A DNA stretch of 64,000 nt. Source: Tetmemena sp. SeJ-2015 (lineage: Eukaryota; Ciliophora; Spirotrichea; Sporadotrichida; Oxytrichidae). The notes below the pieces were generated by a model. That model saw only the letters and a list, made by a program, of their open reading frames with translations, was not told where the DNA came from and did not search any database. This document shows positions 11,597 through 24,851 of this stretch, in pieces. Numbering within the stretch: position 1 is the first letter of the stretch; the number at the start of each line of letters is the position of its first letter. The translations under genes were made by a program, and so were the position numbers. The stretch lies in NCBI GenBank assembly GCA_027382625.1, contig JAJKFJ010020800.1, positions 53,588 to 117,587 of the forward strand, written 5' to 3'.

Positions 11597-13378
11597 ATGG
11601 CAAGAACAGCATCTGACTACCCACTTTCGGAGCAAATAGGCGCGCTCTTTATCGTTATCGCTCTATCATATGCGTGCAGCATAATTTGGGGCACAATCTA
11701 CGGACTAAACATGAAGAAGTTTTGGATCTTCCCCGGCCTCAAAGTCAAGCCCTTATTTCACAGGGTCGAGATCCCCAGTCTCGTACCCACTGTTATTGTG
11801 GGCATGATCGCCAGAAACTTAATCGGAGAGAAAATGAATCCCTATCCAGCAACTTGGACTGTCTATATGAGGAGCTGCCTCCTAGGTATTCTCCTCACTA
11901 GAGGCGGTCTTTCAGTATCATTCAAAGGCAAGGGACTCATTGTGCTCTTTCTGATGTTCGTCCCGCAATCAGTGGATGCCCTCGTGGTAGGCTTTCTTAG
12001 CTATGGAGTCTTTGGAATGCCTCTCGCTTTCAGTTTTTGCATGGCTTACGCAATCGGAACACTTGCAGGAGCCATCATCGTGCCCGGCATGCTACATCTA
12101 AATGACAAGGGCTACGGAAGGAAGAAGGGAATCCCAGGTTCTCTAATCGCCTCAAGCATCTTCGACAACATCCTGTGTCTCATCATCTTTGGAATCGTCA
12201 ACGGGATCGCTTAAAACGAGGCTCTACAGTAGGTTAACGGCACATCTGAGGACATCTCTTGGACCATTGGACTTCTGATCATCTAAAACCTGACAGGACT
12301 TGGAATCGGAGCCCTCTGTGGGTGCACCTCTTGGCTCTTCAAGTTCATAGCTCACTATCGTCATGTGATGTGGCTCAAAGCTTTTTTCTGTGCTGCCTTT
12401 GCAGTCGGCTTCTGTATGTCAGGAGACCTCTCCTCCTTCACGAATTCAAAGTTCATCGGCTGCCTCGCATTTGGTTATATGTGCTTCCACTTCTGGGGAG
12501 ACAAGAAGCCTGTCAAGGAACTTGGAATCATCTTCTGGTACTTCTAGCCAATTCTCTTCGGTACTGTGGGTGCCTCCTTACTTTTCAGCCAGATCAAAGC
12601 TTCTGATGTGGGCTTCGCATTCCTAGTGATAATCATCGGAGTCTTCGCAAGAATGGGCGGCGTCTTCCTGGCCACCATCAAATCAAAGCTGAACTATAAA
12701 GAGAGGACTCTCGTAGCTGTGAGTAGCTTCTCCAAGGGCACAATTACAGCAACCCTCGGAGGCCTTGTAGTTTCTCAAATGAAAGCTAAGGGAGCTGGAT
12801 TTGAGGAATTCCAGGAGTATGGCAGCTAAATCCAGACTGTCTCTGTGCTGGCTATCATGATACTAGCTCCACTCTCCTCGGTATTGATAAGTGCTCTGGG
12901 TCCTAAGTTGCTGGAGCATGACTCAGTACATCAAAGTCAGGCAGTGAGCACCACTGAGAGAAGTGAGAAGCCTATGGAAGTAGAAGCCGCAGAGCAGACT
13001 CAGGACGTTCAAGAGCAGAAGAAGTAGCTGAGACAGAAGAGATTGAAGGAGATTGAGGAGCTGAACAACAACAGTCAAATCGATAAGCAAGAAGAGGAGA
13101 AGATGTCAGAGGGACTGGAGGGCAAGAAAGCTGGTGCCAAGCAGCATCAATACGAGCGCCTCAATCACTCGATCGATATAGTGCCTGACTAGCAGCTTGA
13201 CTTGGAAAGCTCAAGCCAGCTGTAAGATACTCTGGGCGAGGATGACATAAAGCTAGGGCCCTCTATCTCTTAGTCTACCAAGTCTACAAGAAAAAAGCAG
13301 TTCAAGACTTAGAAGTCAGAACAGCTTCATGGCCATAGAAGGGACATCGAGCAGATACTCGAGGAGGGCCACATCTGA
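11597..13378 (+). CDS. Na+/H+ antiporter of the NHA (SLC9B, CPA2) family
   Basis: A 593-codon reading frame runs unbroken from ATG to TGA (13376-13378) with UAA/UAG as Gln. It has about a dozen hydrophobic segments. The N-terminal part resembles NHA antiporters: GALFIVIALSYACSIIWG, LVPTVIVGMIARNLIGEKM, RSCLLGILLTRGGLSVSFKG, and the helix VPQSVDALVVGFLSYGVFG. A GTLAGAIIVPGMLHLNDKG stretch and IASSIFDNILCLIIFG follow, the latter carrying the expected acidic residue next to Asn. The last 170 residues are a charged, Q/E/K-rich cytosolic tail (SEKPMEVEAAEQTQDVQEQK). The protein should exchange Na+ or K+ for H+ at the plasma or an organelle membrane. It is the longest gene here without any IES or intron. 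Confidence 0.85.
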
Positions 13379-13795
13379 AAAATAATAAGTCCTACTTTAC
13401 TAATTCAGAGTAGTAGCTAATAACAGTAAACAGAAAAGTTTTTTATCAGCAGCACTTTTTATAAACTTGTAATACTCATTGGATTCGATTAGAGTGAAGT
13501 AAGATTTATAAGGAAATTTTTCTTGGAAATAAATTGAACTGTTGAATCCATTTTCCCGTCTTGCTTTATATGCATGATGATTATAAGTTTTCAATTTTTT
13601 CAAATTTCTGAATCTTCTTATCTATAATTGCTACTTTTAAATACACTTGCACTTCTCTCATTCATTTAAATTCCTTTTGTAATAATCTTATTAACATTTA
13701 TGGCCGAGTACTCAATACGTATTAGCAACCTCTCCTATGTGTGTGAGGTCTGCTTTAAACATTTCTAATTAATTTTATTCATTCTTTAACTCTTT
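13379..13795. other. Intergenic spacer between convergent genes
   Basis: About 417 bp separating convergent genes, AT-rich. A minus-strand open stretch (13603-13400) lacks an ATG in frame and is not called. Confidence 0.4.
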
Positions 13796-16700
13796 TCATC
13801 TCTTATTATGGATTTACCATTCTGTCTTCTTATTTGCTATAGTTCTTACTCTCCTCTTCTTCTTTTTCTTTTTGCCAGCGCCTCTCTTGGGGAAGGGGTT
13901 CACCATCAGCTGCTCACCCAGGCTGGGGTACTGCTTGTGTCCTTGCCCGCCATCGAACACCTGGTCCTCAGGCATCAGGATAGCCCGCTGTAGAACTTTG
14001 TAGTCCAGGTTGATGCCCCTCTTGGTGAGCAGGTTCTTCAAGTCCAGCACCTCATTCATCTGGTGGTACCTGTAGTCGTCCTAGGCTGTCCTCCTTATCA
14101 TAGAGATGCCGCTCTATAAAATAGAAGAGTCTAAACTTATCTATGTTATTATAAATGCTCTACTTGATCTCAAAGATGTTGCCTACTATACCTCCCTTTC
14201 CATCATCAGGCCCTCCAAGTCCTTGCCTCTGAGAATTGAGCACGTCGTCGTGGATCATACCAGGAGGGATTATAGCTTGAGTTTGGTTCAGCACAGTTTG
14301 AGCGAGTGACTGCTTGGCGGGGCCCTAGTCCTATGGAGTGTTCCCAGGGATGGCGTAGTCCTGCATCTCTTAATTCTCATCCAGCGGTGCAAACATCATC
14401 TCTAATTGAAATAAGAACTCAAGTACTGCCATTTACTGATCTCAAACTCAGCCATGAGTGCTTCTGAGATCATCTTACCATAGAAGTTCTTGAGTCCCTG
14501 GATCTTGCGCTTGCCTTACTCCACCATGACAGCATTCTATCTCGGGTTATTGATGATGGTCCTGACTGGCGGCTTCTGAACAGGCTGTTCTAAATTCAAT
14601 CTCTTACACACATTATATAAGCTGCATCCTTGCTAGTAAGCTGCCAGGGTTGATGTTGTTGTTCACAGAGTTCTGCTTTGTTGGCATGGGCGGGGGCTGC
14701 TGCTTCTTCACTTAGTCAGTATCTTTCTCGAAGAAGTCGGATGTGAGGTCCACGATCTTGGGCGGAGGATTCACCTTGAAACTTAAAGGCGCCTCCAGCA
14801 AGTAAAGCTAATCTGTAAAAGCAAACTACTCGTAATGAAGAAGTATTTGAAGAAAAGATTACTTCATTCTGAAGTGGTCAGTGGGGAGGGCCTCACCGTC
14901 AACGACTTCATCGTCTTCTTCATCCTCACTGTCCTGGTCCTTCTCGTCGTTGCTACTACTGCTCACACTCTATCTATTCATATAATCCAAGATACTAATT
15001 CATTCTCCATATTTCTATCCGATTGCTGCTGAGGCTGAGCGGTTGGTTGCTCCCAAGCTGAGAGAGGCTTTGGAGGCCAGAGGCTCCGAATCCTGCCTTC
15101 CTTTATGGTTCGCTTTCAGCAGTTCTCTTTCTTCAATATAGCTACTGTCATTAATTAGGAAAAATGTTCTCTCTCAGTCTTTTCCTCATCTGGATTATCT
15201 GGATCTACTACAAGGGACCCCCTTCCTTGAACCTAAGTCTTTGAAGTGATAAAGGATGGCTGCTGTGCTGTGATAGCTTGGCGCTTCTGCTGAGTTCGCG
15301 GAAGCATTCTATGAGCACTCAAAAAATGTAATGGAGAGCTGTATGCAAATTAGGCATGAGCGATAAGCTGTTGGTTGAACTCTTGCTTGGAATTCTAATC
15401 ACCGACTAAGCCTGGCAGAAGTAAGTCCCCCTTCTGCTGTTGCTGCATCTTCCCGTCTAATTCTAAATTAAATGCAGCTGAAAAGCATGTTGATTCATCC
15501 ATGCTGAGGATATCAATCATTTCCTTACCATTCTAGTGGCTGGCTTGCTTGGAAGGAGCTGCTTTGTTCTTACCCTGACTGTCTTTTAAAGTAGTATCTT
15601 CCTTTTGAGCAGGTGCACCATTTTATAATTAAATGTTTTTCATTCAGAGGAGTTAAGGGAGTGTTGATGAGAATGTTATACTGCTGCTTCTAGGGATTGA
15701 CTTGGCTCCTCTGGGCTGTCTGCTAGTAGAGTGGAGTCACGCTGATCAGTGAAGTGTTCACTCCTTTCAAAAAATGAAGTTAACATCTGAGCATATATCT
15801 ATTCTCTGTATAAATTATTCGCAGAGGGGTCTATGGAGACCTGGTTTGGGAAACCTAAGATGGAGTTGTCCATGGCTGAGTTTAGCTGATTGCTCTTGTT
15901 CTTATATGTAGCAGAGACACTTGCACTCGTTCCACCCAGAAACTGATTGTTAGTGCTTGAGCTTAGCACTTTGTCGGCCTTCAGAGTCGAGTGCCCAAAG
16001 ATCAAGTTACACAAAAGTCAAATCCGAAATTGCATCCACATATATGAAGTTGATGTTGCTCTGATCTGTGGTCTGCCCTTTGTTATAAAGTAAGACAAGT
16101 TGAAGATGATGAATTTTTGTCATCAGTGTCTCGGTCTCTATGCTTGGAGACGGAGACTGAGAGGGCGATGTTGCTCATCTTCTCCATCTCCAGGATCTCT
16201 GTACTCTTCCGCCGCCCCGCTATGAAGAACTTTGGGTACTCCAGCAGCTTCATCCCCTCCAAGTACTTTGAGAAGTTCTAGAACCAGTTGTCTTATTAAA
16301 AAATAAGCATTCATCACATCTGGCTATATGAGTTGTAGACGTTGGCGACTTCTTGGCGCATAGGGAGCACCTCGTTGGACTGGAAGAGCTAGAGGATCTT
16401 GATGAGCTTGGTTAGCCAGTGGAAGTACTGGGCCTCGATCCACTCCAACTTGTCCTTGAGGATGCTCTGGGTCTTGAGCATGCATTTCTGGTAGTAATTG
16501 ATGGCGCTCTTCATGACTCTGTTGTAGAGGAAGTCGTTGAACAGAAAGGGGTTCTTGGACAACCGCTCCAGCTTCTCTAATTGATTCAAGTTCGTCTTCA
16601 TTACAAATCTAATCTAAGATACAATCACGGCTATTAAGTGATCATTTGAACGATGAGGTTGAGTCTGAACTCGCCTATGAGGATGCCGCTACTCTGCTGG

Positions 16701-17918
16701 AGTTGGATGTCCTTGATGTCGTCGTTGGCCATCTCAATGATCTTTTGAATTTACTTCTTGATGTCTGCTGAATTGCGCAGCCTACCCTAACTGACTGTGT
16801 TAGAAGTCTGCTGCCACGGGTCGGTGGAAGACTCTTGTCTCCTGTCAGTATACTCGCCCTTAGAGTTTGTCTTCTAATTTATTCCAAAGCCCACGTATTT
16901 ATTGTTAGATAGCGAGCTGCCATTTAAGATAATGAGATCATTAAGACTTTTAATGACAATTTTTGTTGACTCTGGTCGGAGATGGCTGAGCTGAGGCAGC
17001 TTAAGTTTTAGAGAAGTAGTCTCTGTTCCCTCCTCCATTGTTTATTTTCCCATTGAAGGTCTCCTGCTCTTGACAAGCTTTAAGTGGTTCCAGATGATAG
17101 TTCTTCTTCTGATTCCCTAAGGCCTCTTTAAAGTTTGAGAAAGTCCCTCCAAAGCCACCGCTGAAGGTAGTCCTGTCAAGGTTACCGCCAGTGCCTGAAA
17201 CTGTCCCAATGCCAGATCTGTTCCCCATCTCTGAGCTCAAGTTAGTTTTGCCCATTCCGAAGCCTGAGGTGGTATTAACAAGTTAAGAGTATACTACAAT
17301 ATATTCGCTGTTGTTGCCTTCTAATTCTGATAGCTAGTGGCTGCAAACCTGGAGTTAGATTTCTCTGAGCCCTGCCTGCTTGGGACTAAGGCCCCTGCCC
17401 CGCTCAAACTAGCTCTCTAGTTGAATGTATACTGACTCTGATTTTCCATTCCACCACCACTACCCTGTGGATTCTACCCCACACTCAAGTTTAAAAGATT
17501 TTAGCTGTTCTTAGACTGGATTTGAGTGCTTTAATAGCCCGTGGTGTTCGCATTTCTCACTGACTAAGAGAGGAAGCCAACATTTGAAGTGGCTGCATGG
17601 TTACTAGTCCAGTCTATTGCAGTATGATTGTGCTCTCTTAAGTTCAAAGGGAGGATTGAAGATCGCTTTTACTCGAGCAGGGACAGGTTCTTATTTGGCG
17701 CTGCCTGTGGGTGAGAGGTTTCGTCTTCGTATTTTGGAGCACCCTCCTTCAAATTGGCAGCTAAGTTTTACAAGTTCTACTATGACTAATGAGCAAAGGA
17801 CTTATTTAATTTTATAATGACTGTCTATAGAGAGGGGAGACTTGGCTATATAAAGATCTAGAAAATGATTTAAGGCTTTGGTTGAGGAGTATACTGCCTC
17901 AAGGCTGCGACCTTCCAT
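13796..17918 (-). CDS. Hypothetical protein with FG/N/S-rich middle and helical domains
   Basis: Not recognised. The start is placed at ATG 17916-17918, giving MEGRSLEAVYSSTKALNHFL; this frame carries through a pointer junction into the rest of the protein. In order: a short helical N-terminus; a Q/N/S/G-rich stretch with SGFGMGKTNL and FSGGFGGTFSNF (nucleoporin-like in flavour only); a helical domain with KKQIQKIIEMANDDIKDIQL and LSKNPFLFNDFLYNRVMKS; a variable region; then LKNFYGKMISEALMAEFEMM and a C-terminus rich in Lys (GAGKKKKKKRR). It ends at TGA 13796-13798. Several IESs interrupt it; three junctions (ATCTC, CAT and TATT on the plus strand) restore frame. No catalytic motif was seen. 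It might be a structural or nuclear-pore protein, but this is a guess. Confidence 0.6.
14398..14438 (-). other. IES with pointer ATCTC
   Basis: ATCTC (14398-14402, 14439-14443). On the coding strand removal joins LMAEFE to MMFAPLDENQEM in frame. Confidence 0.85.
17273..17301 (-). other. IES with pointer TATT (29 bp)
   Basis: TATT at 17273-17276 and 17302-17305. Removal joins QNQKATTAN to TTSGFGMGKTN in frame. Confidence 0.75.
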
Positions 17919-18380
17919 CCTTAATGAATTTATGGAGTAGTATCTTAGAGGTTGGGTTGTGCTCTGGCGACTGAATCTCCGGTATGTACCTCAGGTGATG
18001 ATCCCTAGGAAGTGCTAAACCAAATCTTATACTCTAACAAATGTTAGCCTTTTCTATTCTTTTGAGTTTAGATTTTAGAACTTTGACATGATTAGTATTC
18101 CTAATCCAGCAAAACTTATTATGAATAACTATTTATTTTCAGCTCTTTTATTATAACTGCCTTCATTTAAAAGGCTACAACCTTTCCTCTCTCGTCATCT
18201 AACACTTTCTTAAACGATTGTTGATAAATTTGTGACCATAAATAAATTACATTAAACTCGGCTGCAATTAGGAAACCTTCTTTGCTCTCTATACTCATCT
18301 CTCCATCTTTAATACTATTTCTAAGAATTTAGCATTCCTCCCAGCTGCCAACTGGTTTATTAGAGTTGAGATCTTTGTGA
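17919..18380. other. Intergenic spacer
   Basis: About 460 bp between two minus-strand genes. AT-rich, with no recognisable element. Confidence 0.45.
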
Positions 18381-18731
18381 TCAGCAGACGGCCATGAGAG
18401 CCCAGCCGACCATGGCAGCGCCGCCGCCCATGGGGATGAGTTTGTTGAATCTATAGTCCTTGTAGAGCTTGGAGTAGAAGATGACTCCAGAGAACATCAC
18501 GGTTCCAGCCAACAAGATTGCTGAAGGCAACAGGATCAGTTTGTTCTTGCGAGTGGCGCACAGGCACAGACCCAATCCATTGATGAGTTGCATTTGCTGA
18601 GCTGAGGCCATCGACTTTAATTCCATTTCAGTGAAGCCCTTAGCGTGGCCGACATAGGCAAGTTCCGCGATGGAGGCACTGACTGTGAGGGATCCCAGAA
18701 TCCAAGCTCCCTTCCTGAAGGCTTTGCTCAT
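18381..18731 (-). CDS. DUF423/TMEM256-family small membrane protein
   Basis: A 116-residue protein on one uninterrupted frame (ATG at 18729-18731, TGA at 18381-18383). It shows four hydrophobic segments: WILGSLTVSASIAELAYVGH, MQLINGLGLCLCA, LILLPSAILLAGTVMFSGVI and KLIPMGGGAAMVGWALMAV. The order, the FSG turn and the conserved P-x-GG-x-x-x-x-GW motif in the last helix match the DUF423 (YgdD/TMEM256) family, whose function is poorly known. Length is typical for the family. It has no IES, unlike most of its neighbours. Confidence 0.75.
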   Translation of the reverse strand: MSKAFRKGAWILGSLTVSASIAELAYVGHAKGFTEMELKSMASAQQMQLINGLGLCLCATRKNKLILLPSAILLAGTVMFSGVIFYSKLYKDYRFNKLIPMGGGAAMVGWALMAVC

Positions 18732-18855
18732 TACTTTGATTTTAATTATTGATATTTTAAATTTCCTTCCCTCCTTCTCAAGTAATCACATCACTGTGTG
18801 CGAGTATACTTTTAAGGATTAGTAAATTGAGTGAGAGATAATTAAAGATTTTAAA

Positions 18856-21800
18856 ATGCAGCGGCTAATCCACATGAGCAACAACCTTCTTTAACAACCA
18901 TAATCCACTTTCACTAACCAAGATAGTTCACCCTCCTATGATCTCACTCTATACTCGCAGCTCAAAATGCAGCAAGCGAAGTAAGATGCGCTCTCGTCTA
19001 CTCATACTGCAGATTAAAAACACATGCAGTCGGACTAGGAGAATATTAAACATCCTAGTCAAAGCTATGTTACTACATTTTTTAATGTGAGCTCACCACC
19101 ATCTGTGAACACAACTGCCACCAACATACAGTAGCAGCCAGAGAATCAGCAAACAACTTGCATAGAGCAAAAACCCACACTCCATAAATTCAAAGAACCT
19201 CTGAGTCCCTCTACTAACCTAAATCTGATCTCTAAGTCCTCGACTAAGATCCGAGCCTCGCTAAGGAAGTCAGGCCTCCAGAGTGCTAACTTCGCTTCCT
19301 CATTGATCACATCACCACAAACAAGTCAAAGACATTTGCTTCAGCAGAGCTAGCAAGAGACAGAGTCTAACTACAGCTTGGTCAGCAGCAAGAAATCCTC
19401 AGAGCTACAGAGAAGTTTGAAATAGAGCAGAGGTGGTGCTCGAGAACTCAAGAGCAGCTAGGATCAAGCCCTAAGGAAGAATTTTAAGAATTCATTGTCA
19501 TCTGTTTTTCATGACAATTTAATCTAGTGTAGTACTTGGTGCAGAGCAACTTGAACAAAAGCAAGAAGCATGACAGGGGAGAGAGTTCGAAAACTAGAAC
19601 GGATTTGATGGCCTTCAGTAATCATGAAGAGAACTTACAAGATATGCATTCGCCGTATTGAAAATCATAAGATGTATTATTAAGCCACTTAGGATGTAAG
19701 GAGATACAAAGAAAAGGCCACCTCAGAGATAGAAGAACCGCACCGGTGTAAACAGATCGCTGAGCAAAGCCAGCAACAAAAGTGAAAAGAGACAGCGAGT
19801 GCTCAGCATAGAGAGAAAATACACGACTGGGGCAAGTTCACATATTCCTCTTTTCTCTTTCTTAACCTTTTTAAGCGACAACGAGAGTGCGGCGACTAAT
19901 CCATTTTGGTAATAAACAATAAAGAAGCCTCTCATCATGAATTTGAGAAGCAGCTTGAATCAGAGTAACTTGAGTGGCAGTAATAAGACCTTCGATTTGA
20001 GGCACTGCTTACCTCAGCTGACAGATACCACGACCAATATCACTAGGATGTGTGGTGAGGATCTTGCTCTCTAGAACGAAGATTTCGAAAGAGACGTTGA
20101 GATTTAAGCGCAGCTAGATTACTCACCTGATTTTATCTTCAGAGAGGAAGTCAAGTCAAACCCGAAAAAGAAGATTCAATCAGCTCAGAAGAAAGGGATC
20201 TAGCAATTTAAATAAGTTTTATAATGCTCTTATTTCTGAGCAATAGATAAACTCAAAACCTCTTTAAATTGGATAGACCTATTTTTCCTCATTTTGGCTT
20301 ATTTGAGATCCTGAAGGAGAAGTAACTTCAATCTCTGGTGGTTAATTAGCCAACTGTCCCTTTATCGAATCAGCCCCAGTACTCAAAGCCAAAGAGACAG
20401 GGGAATCTGAAGCATGAAGACGGCTGTGTGAGGTACGATAAAGATGCAGCCACACAAGGGAAGTAAAAGAAGCAGAGGGATGAAAATTTCAACAAGCCGA
20501 AAGCTCCCTACTTTATTAAAAAAATCATTTTATAATGACTATACTTAATATACTTAATGTTCTAGAATACGTAATAGTTTGCGAGGAGTGGCTTCAGTTC
20601 CACTCTACTCAGTCCTAATAACTAGAGCGACAAGAGTAGCGCAGCCCTAAATAAATCTCAAAAATTTCACTTAAAATTTTGATTCTTAAGAATTTTTTGT
20701 TAATCTACTTCTGGGAAACGTAAGAGATCCACAAGCAACAAATCTTCTTCAAAACAGCAAGACTATGACTACAGAAATCAAGCTGTTAAGATCCATGGAG
20801 ATCAGAACTAGAAACAGATCGTCATCAAAATAGATAAAGGCGTTCATGAAATTAAATTGTCACTGTGGTGAAGATATTTTAGGAATTTTTATGAACAGAA
20901 TAAGAGATTGATGGATTAGTAAGAAGACTACTCACAGCCTGAAGAAGTATACCCAAATACTTAGTTAATAATTGAAGATGTACCCTCCTCCCCAAAATCT
21001 TTGAGCTCTTTCCTGAGTCCACAAGCTCAACAGCAGCATGGCCAGACTCCTTCTTTCAACTTCCATCCTCAAATACATTTATATCTTCTCTCTTTGTTAT
21101 CCTTTCTAGCAAGAAGAGAGTTTCACTTCTAAGAACCTGTAGCAGAATGAGATAGTGAACTTACTCAGATAGAACCTCCCACAGAGAGAGAAAAAGGAGG
21201 AACTCTATGAGGCTATGAAGCAGAAGTACCTCTCTCCTTAAGCAAAGTCCAAGCCTATCCCGAAGGAGGGGTATGCTGAGAGGAACAGCTACGCTTTGAA
21301 AGCACAGAGTAATAAGAAAGCCCAAACCAAGAGTAGTCATAAACCAACTCGTAAGAGTAAGAACAAACTTGCTAAGCGAGCAAGTGGCGAGGACAAGACC
21401 TCTCAGATGTTCACTAAGTTCTACTCGAATGTTATTGCCAGCGTTAATCAAGAGAAGGGTATTTAGGGGAAGGATTAATTCAAAAGTGAGATCGACTGCC
21501 TCAACTAGCAAATAGTCTATCTTGAAAACGTCAGATTTCTTAACACTTGATCTATTGATTTTTATTTATAAGACTAAAGTAAGAGATTTACCAGCTGAAG
21601 AGTCAACTTTAATCAAAAGGGGACGCGAAATTAACTGCTCATCAAGGAAATTAAGAATAGGAGAAGGTTTAAGACGACAGTAGGTCCTAAGAGAATTGCA
21701 ATTAGCAGTTATCTCAAAACGTTCCAATATTAGAGCAAAGTAGCAAAGAAAGTAGAACAAACAATTTAGAAGAGTCTTCATAAATGCTAGCTTCCTCTCA

Positions 21801-24633
21801 CACACATCAATATGTAGTAGAGAATAGAAAATCCTAGCTCAAAAGAGCGTGCAAGTCTTAGCAGCCAAGTCCTTCTAGAGTAGCTAGAGTCAGTGAGATT
21901 AATGAAAAGGTTTGCACTAACTAGCAGCAGTAGTAAATGGATGTGCTCTAGCTAATCGACTCTAGGATGTCCATTATAGAAGAGTACAAGGATAACTAGA
22001 AGATCAAAATTAAGAGTCTCTTACAGAGTCAAGTCTTCGATTTACAAGCCACAACAGATGCACTCCTTCAAGAGAATTAGGCTCTCTTTATTTCTTGTGA
22101 TAACTCCAAGCCCGAGGGCAATGACTGCTTCAAGAGCACTTTTGAGGAGTATAAGTAGCAGCAAAGTCAAGCCTTAGAGATGAAAGTATAGTAGATTAAT
22201 TTGAGCAACTAGAAGAAATCTATTAGGCCTTTGTGCTCCAATGAAACCTTTGATCTTCATAGTGCTTCAGAATACGAGTACATCCATGTAAATGACTTTG
22301 TGAGAATATAGTTGATGATAGATATTACAGTATATACATTATAAGAAGCCAACTTGATTCGACGATGTTTGATAGCAGATTCTCTCCCAAGAGAGAACAG
22401 CCTATCCTAGTTGTTGAGGACGGTCAAGAGTCTGCACCATCTGAAAAGGGTGATCAAGTTTCACTATCATAGCCAAAGTTCAAGTTAGATTTAAAGGCCG
22501 TTGAAGAAGTGATCTAACCAATCTCAGAGGAGTATGTGCTAGAGAGCAATCAAGAAAAGATAGACTATATGTTTGACTTGCTCAGATAAGCAAAGCCTCA
22601 AGAGAAGAAAGTTCAAATGAGCAGAGAAGACTTTCAGAGGAAGATCAGCGTTAACAGTGGATCCTCATCAAGAGCTGAATCTAAATATAGCTATTCTACT
22701 CTCCCGTTTTTAAGAATCTCAGACTAAAAGCCCTCTAAAGATAGGCATAAGAATTTTCTCCAGTCCAAATGGGAGATTTGGCGTAGGCCAGCATCATAAC
22801 ACCTCGGTGGCTTCCTCTAACTTTGGACTCAGCTTGACTAACATGAATTCTAATAGGACTCTGCAGCAAGCTTAGGTGTACAACATCCATCACGATTAGA
22901 GTATAGAATAAATTGGTGTGGAGCAAGAGCAGCGCACTCTTAATGTCTCACCCGAGCCAAGACCTCAGATTGCTAAGCTGACCTCAGACCCAAGTCAGGA
23001 AATGATCAGTTCTATACGATACAAAAGAGCAGATAGCTAAGGTACTCAACTCAAGAACACAGTACCGGAGCTTGTTTAATCTGAGAAGATAGAGGTAGCA
23101 GTCATTACCTAGCCCTAGGTCAATTGCTCAGCAGACTCTGTAAACTAAAGCTTGCAGAGCTCGTTTATAATAGTGCCTCGCAAAGTCTAACTGTCTGAGT
23201 CTTTCAACACGAATACTCTTAACTCCTCTGCTTAGAATAATTCACCACTTTAGGCTGTGGCTCAAGATGCTGGAGCGGATCTATCCAAGACACAAACTAT
23301 CTCCAAACCTATATAAGAACACCATCCTCATACCATCATAATGATAATTTTAGAATTTACTTTTGCAACACTAGAAGAAGAACCTCTTGAAGAAATATAT
23401 CACCACCACCTCATAACAGTAAAACGCAAAGCCAAAGGAGAAGGGTAGTTACCCACTAAAGTCCTAGAGAGAAAAGAGCACAAGCCAAGATAATCATTTC
23501 AAGAGATAAAAGGAGAGTGGGTCAAGTTAGCAAGAAGTGAGTAAGAACTTGAGCGCTAAATACTCCAAGAATCAAGGCAAGGTGTTGAATAGAGACCTGA
23601 GCTCAACTTTATAGATAAGTGAGAGAAATAGAGTTTATTTTTAAGATCTTATTTGAACTTCAGATAAAAGTCAGCAATCTAAGCTCATGTAAAGAAGAAG
23701 AGACTCCTAGTCTTCTGCTAAAGGAAACCTAAAATCTCCTAGTCAAAGCAAATAGATCATACCTAAGTTTTAGATATTATGATATAGATCTTGATCAATG
23801 ATGAGCCTTAATAAAAATAAATTGGTTGTTTTTTATGGTGAGCCTTACTTATCAGTAGAGAGAAGAAAGGACACTTTCAAGAGAATAAATTCTTAAGAAA
23901 AGCAAGCAAGTGGGGGACTCACAAACAACAAGCCTATTAAAGAATAGAAGAAGCCATCTACTAAAGAGAGAGCTGCAACTTCTGCTTAAGTTTTTTTCTT
24001 CAAACGTTTTGCTTAGAGTTAGAAATAAAGAGACTCCTCTGAATCAGCAGCGGCAACTCTCAATGCAATCAGGAATACTCCAACTCTTAATTCCTTGAAC
24101 TTGAAAACTACCACCTTGAGTCAGCTAGGCTAGACTTGCACTTCAACTTCCTCTCTGCACCTCAATTCCACCATCAAGTCGAATGCTACTGTTTATAAAT
24201 CATTTCACGCATTTTATCTCTAGAAACTGTTTTGCTTGTGGACTCAAAGTCAATGATGAGGCAGCAGGAAAGGTTGCAGAGCTACAAGGAGCAGAGTGAA
24301 AATCGCCGTTCCTCCAACCGCTAGAGCCTATCTATAAAACCCTCAACTACCACCCCTAAAAAGCAAAGCATCCAAAACTTTGAGCAGCTGCTCTCTCCAG
24401 AGTAGAGCTAAAGTGACTTGCTCATAGTCCCAGCTACAAGAGGAGAAAGTGCAAATGTAAGCTCAGGCAACTTGAGCATGAGCAATGTCGTCGCAGTTGT
24501 GAAGGGAGGAGACTTCTCCAATGGGAAAACTATGATGGGCTCTATCTTTCAAACCAAGTATAATGAGGATGAATATTAGAGCCTTAAGGATCTAACAATT
24601 GCCAATATCCTCCAAATGAAGCCAAACTAATGA
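18856..24633 (+). CDS. Large Q/S/K-rich coiled-coil protein, unrecognised
   Basis: The frame opens at ATG 18856 (MQRLIHMSNNLLQQPQSTFT) and, across several AT-rich interruptions, keeps the same composition to TGA at 24631-24633 (ANILQMKPNQ). It is rich in Gln, Ser, Lys and Asn, low in hydrophobics, and has coil-like stretches such as QREKKEELYEAMKQKY and FKSEIDCLNQQIVYLENVRF near 21200-21540. There is no enzyme motif, signal peptide or membrane segment. The interruptions (for example around 19500, 20220-20310, 20530-20570, 21060-21110, 22280-22340, 23340-23370 and 23770-23860) look like IESs or introns but were not all resolved, so one cannot exclude two adjacent genes. A cytoskeletal or basal-body role would fit the composition, but that is inference. 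Confidence 0.5.
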
Positions 24634-24851
24634 TAATTAGTTATGAACTATAAGAATGAAAGCTAACTAAATTTCACTCACTATATTTATTATTAAAGAA
24701 TGAGCTAAGAAATTATAAAAGAATGATTACTCTCTTTCTACGGTGGCATTTAGTTTTCCCTTTGCAACATTTGTGGCTGTAAATTTAGAAAATTGATAAC
24801 TTTATTTGCACTCGTCACGAGATAAATTAAGACTTTTGTATTAGGTAGTGT

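Noticed and set aside
13400..13603. A minus-strand stretch with protein-like composition (FQEKFPYKSYFTLIESNEYY)
   Set aside because: There is no ATG in frame and no pointer or intron I could find to connect it to one nearby (an ATG near 13655 is in another frame). It may be a relic; not strong enough to call.
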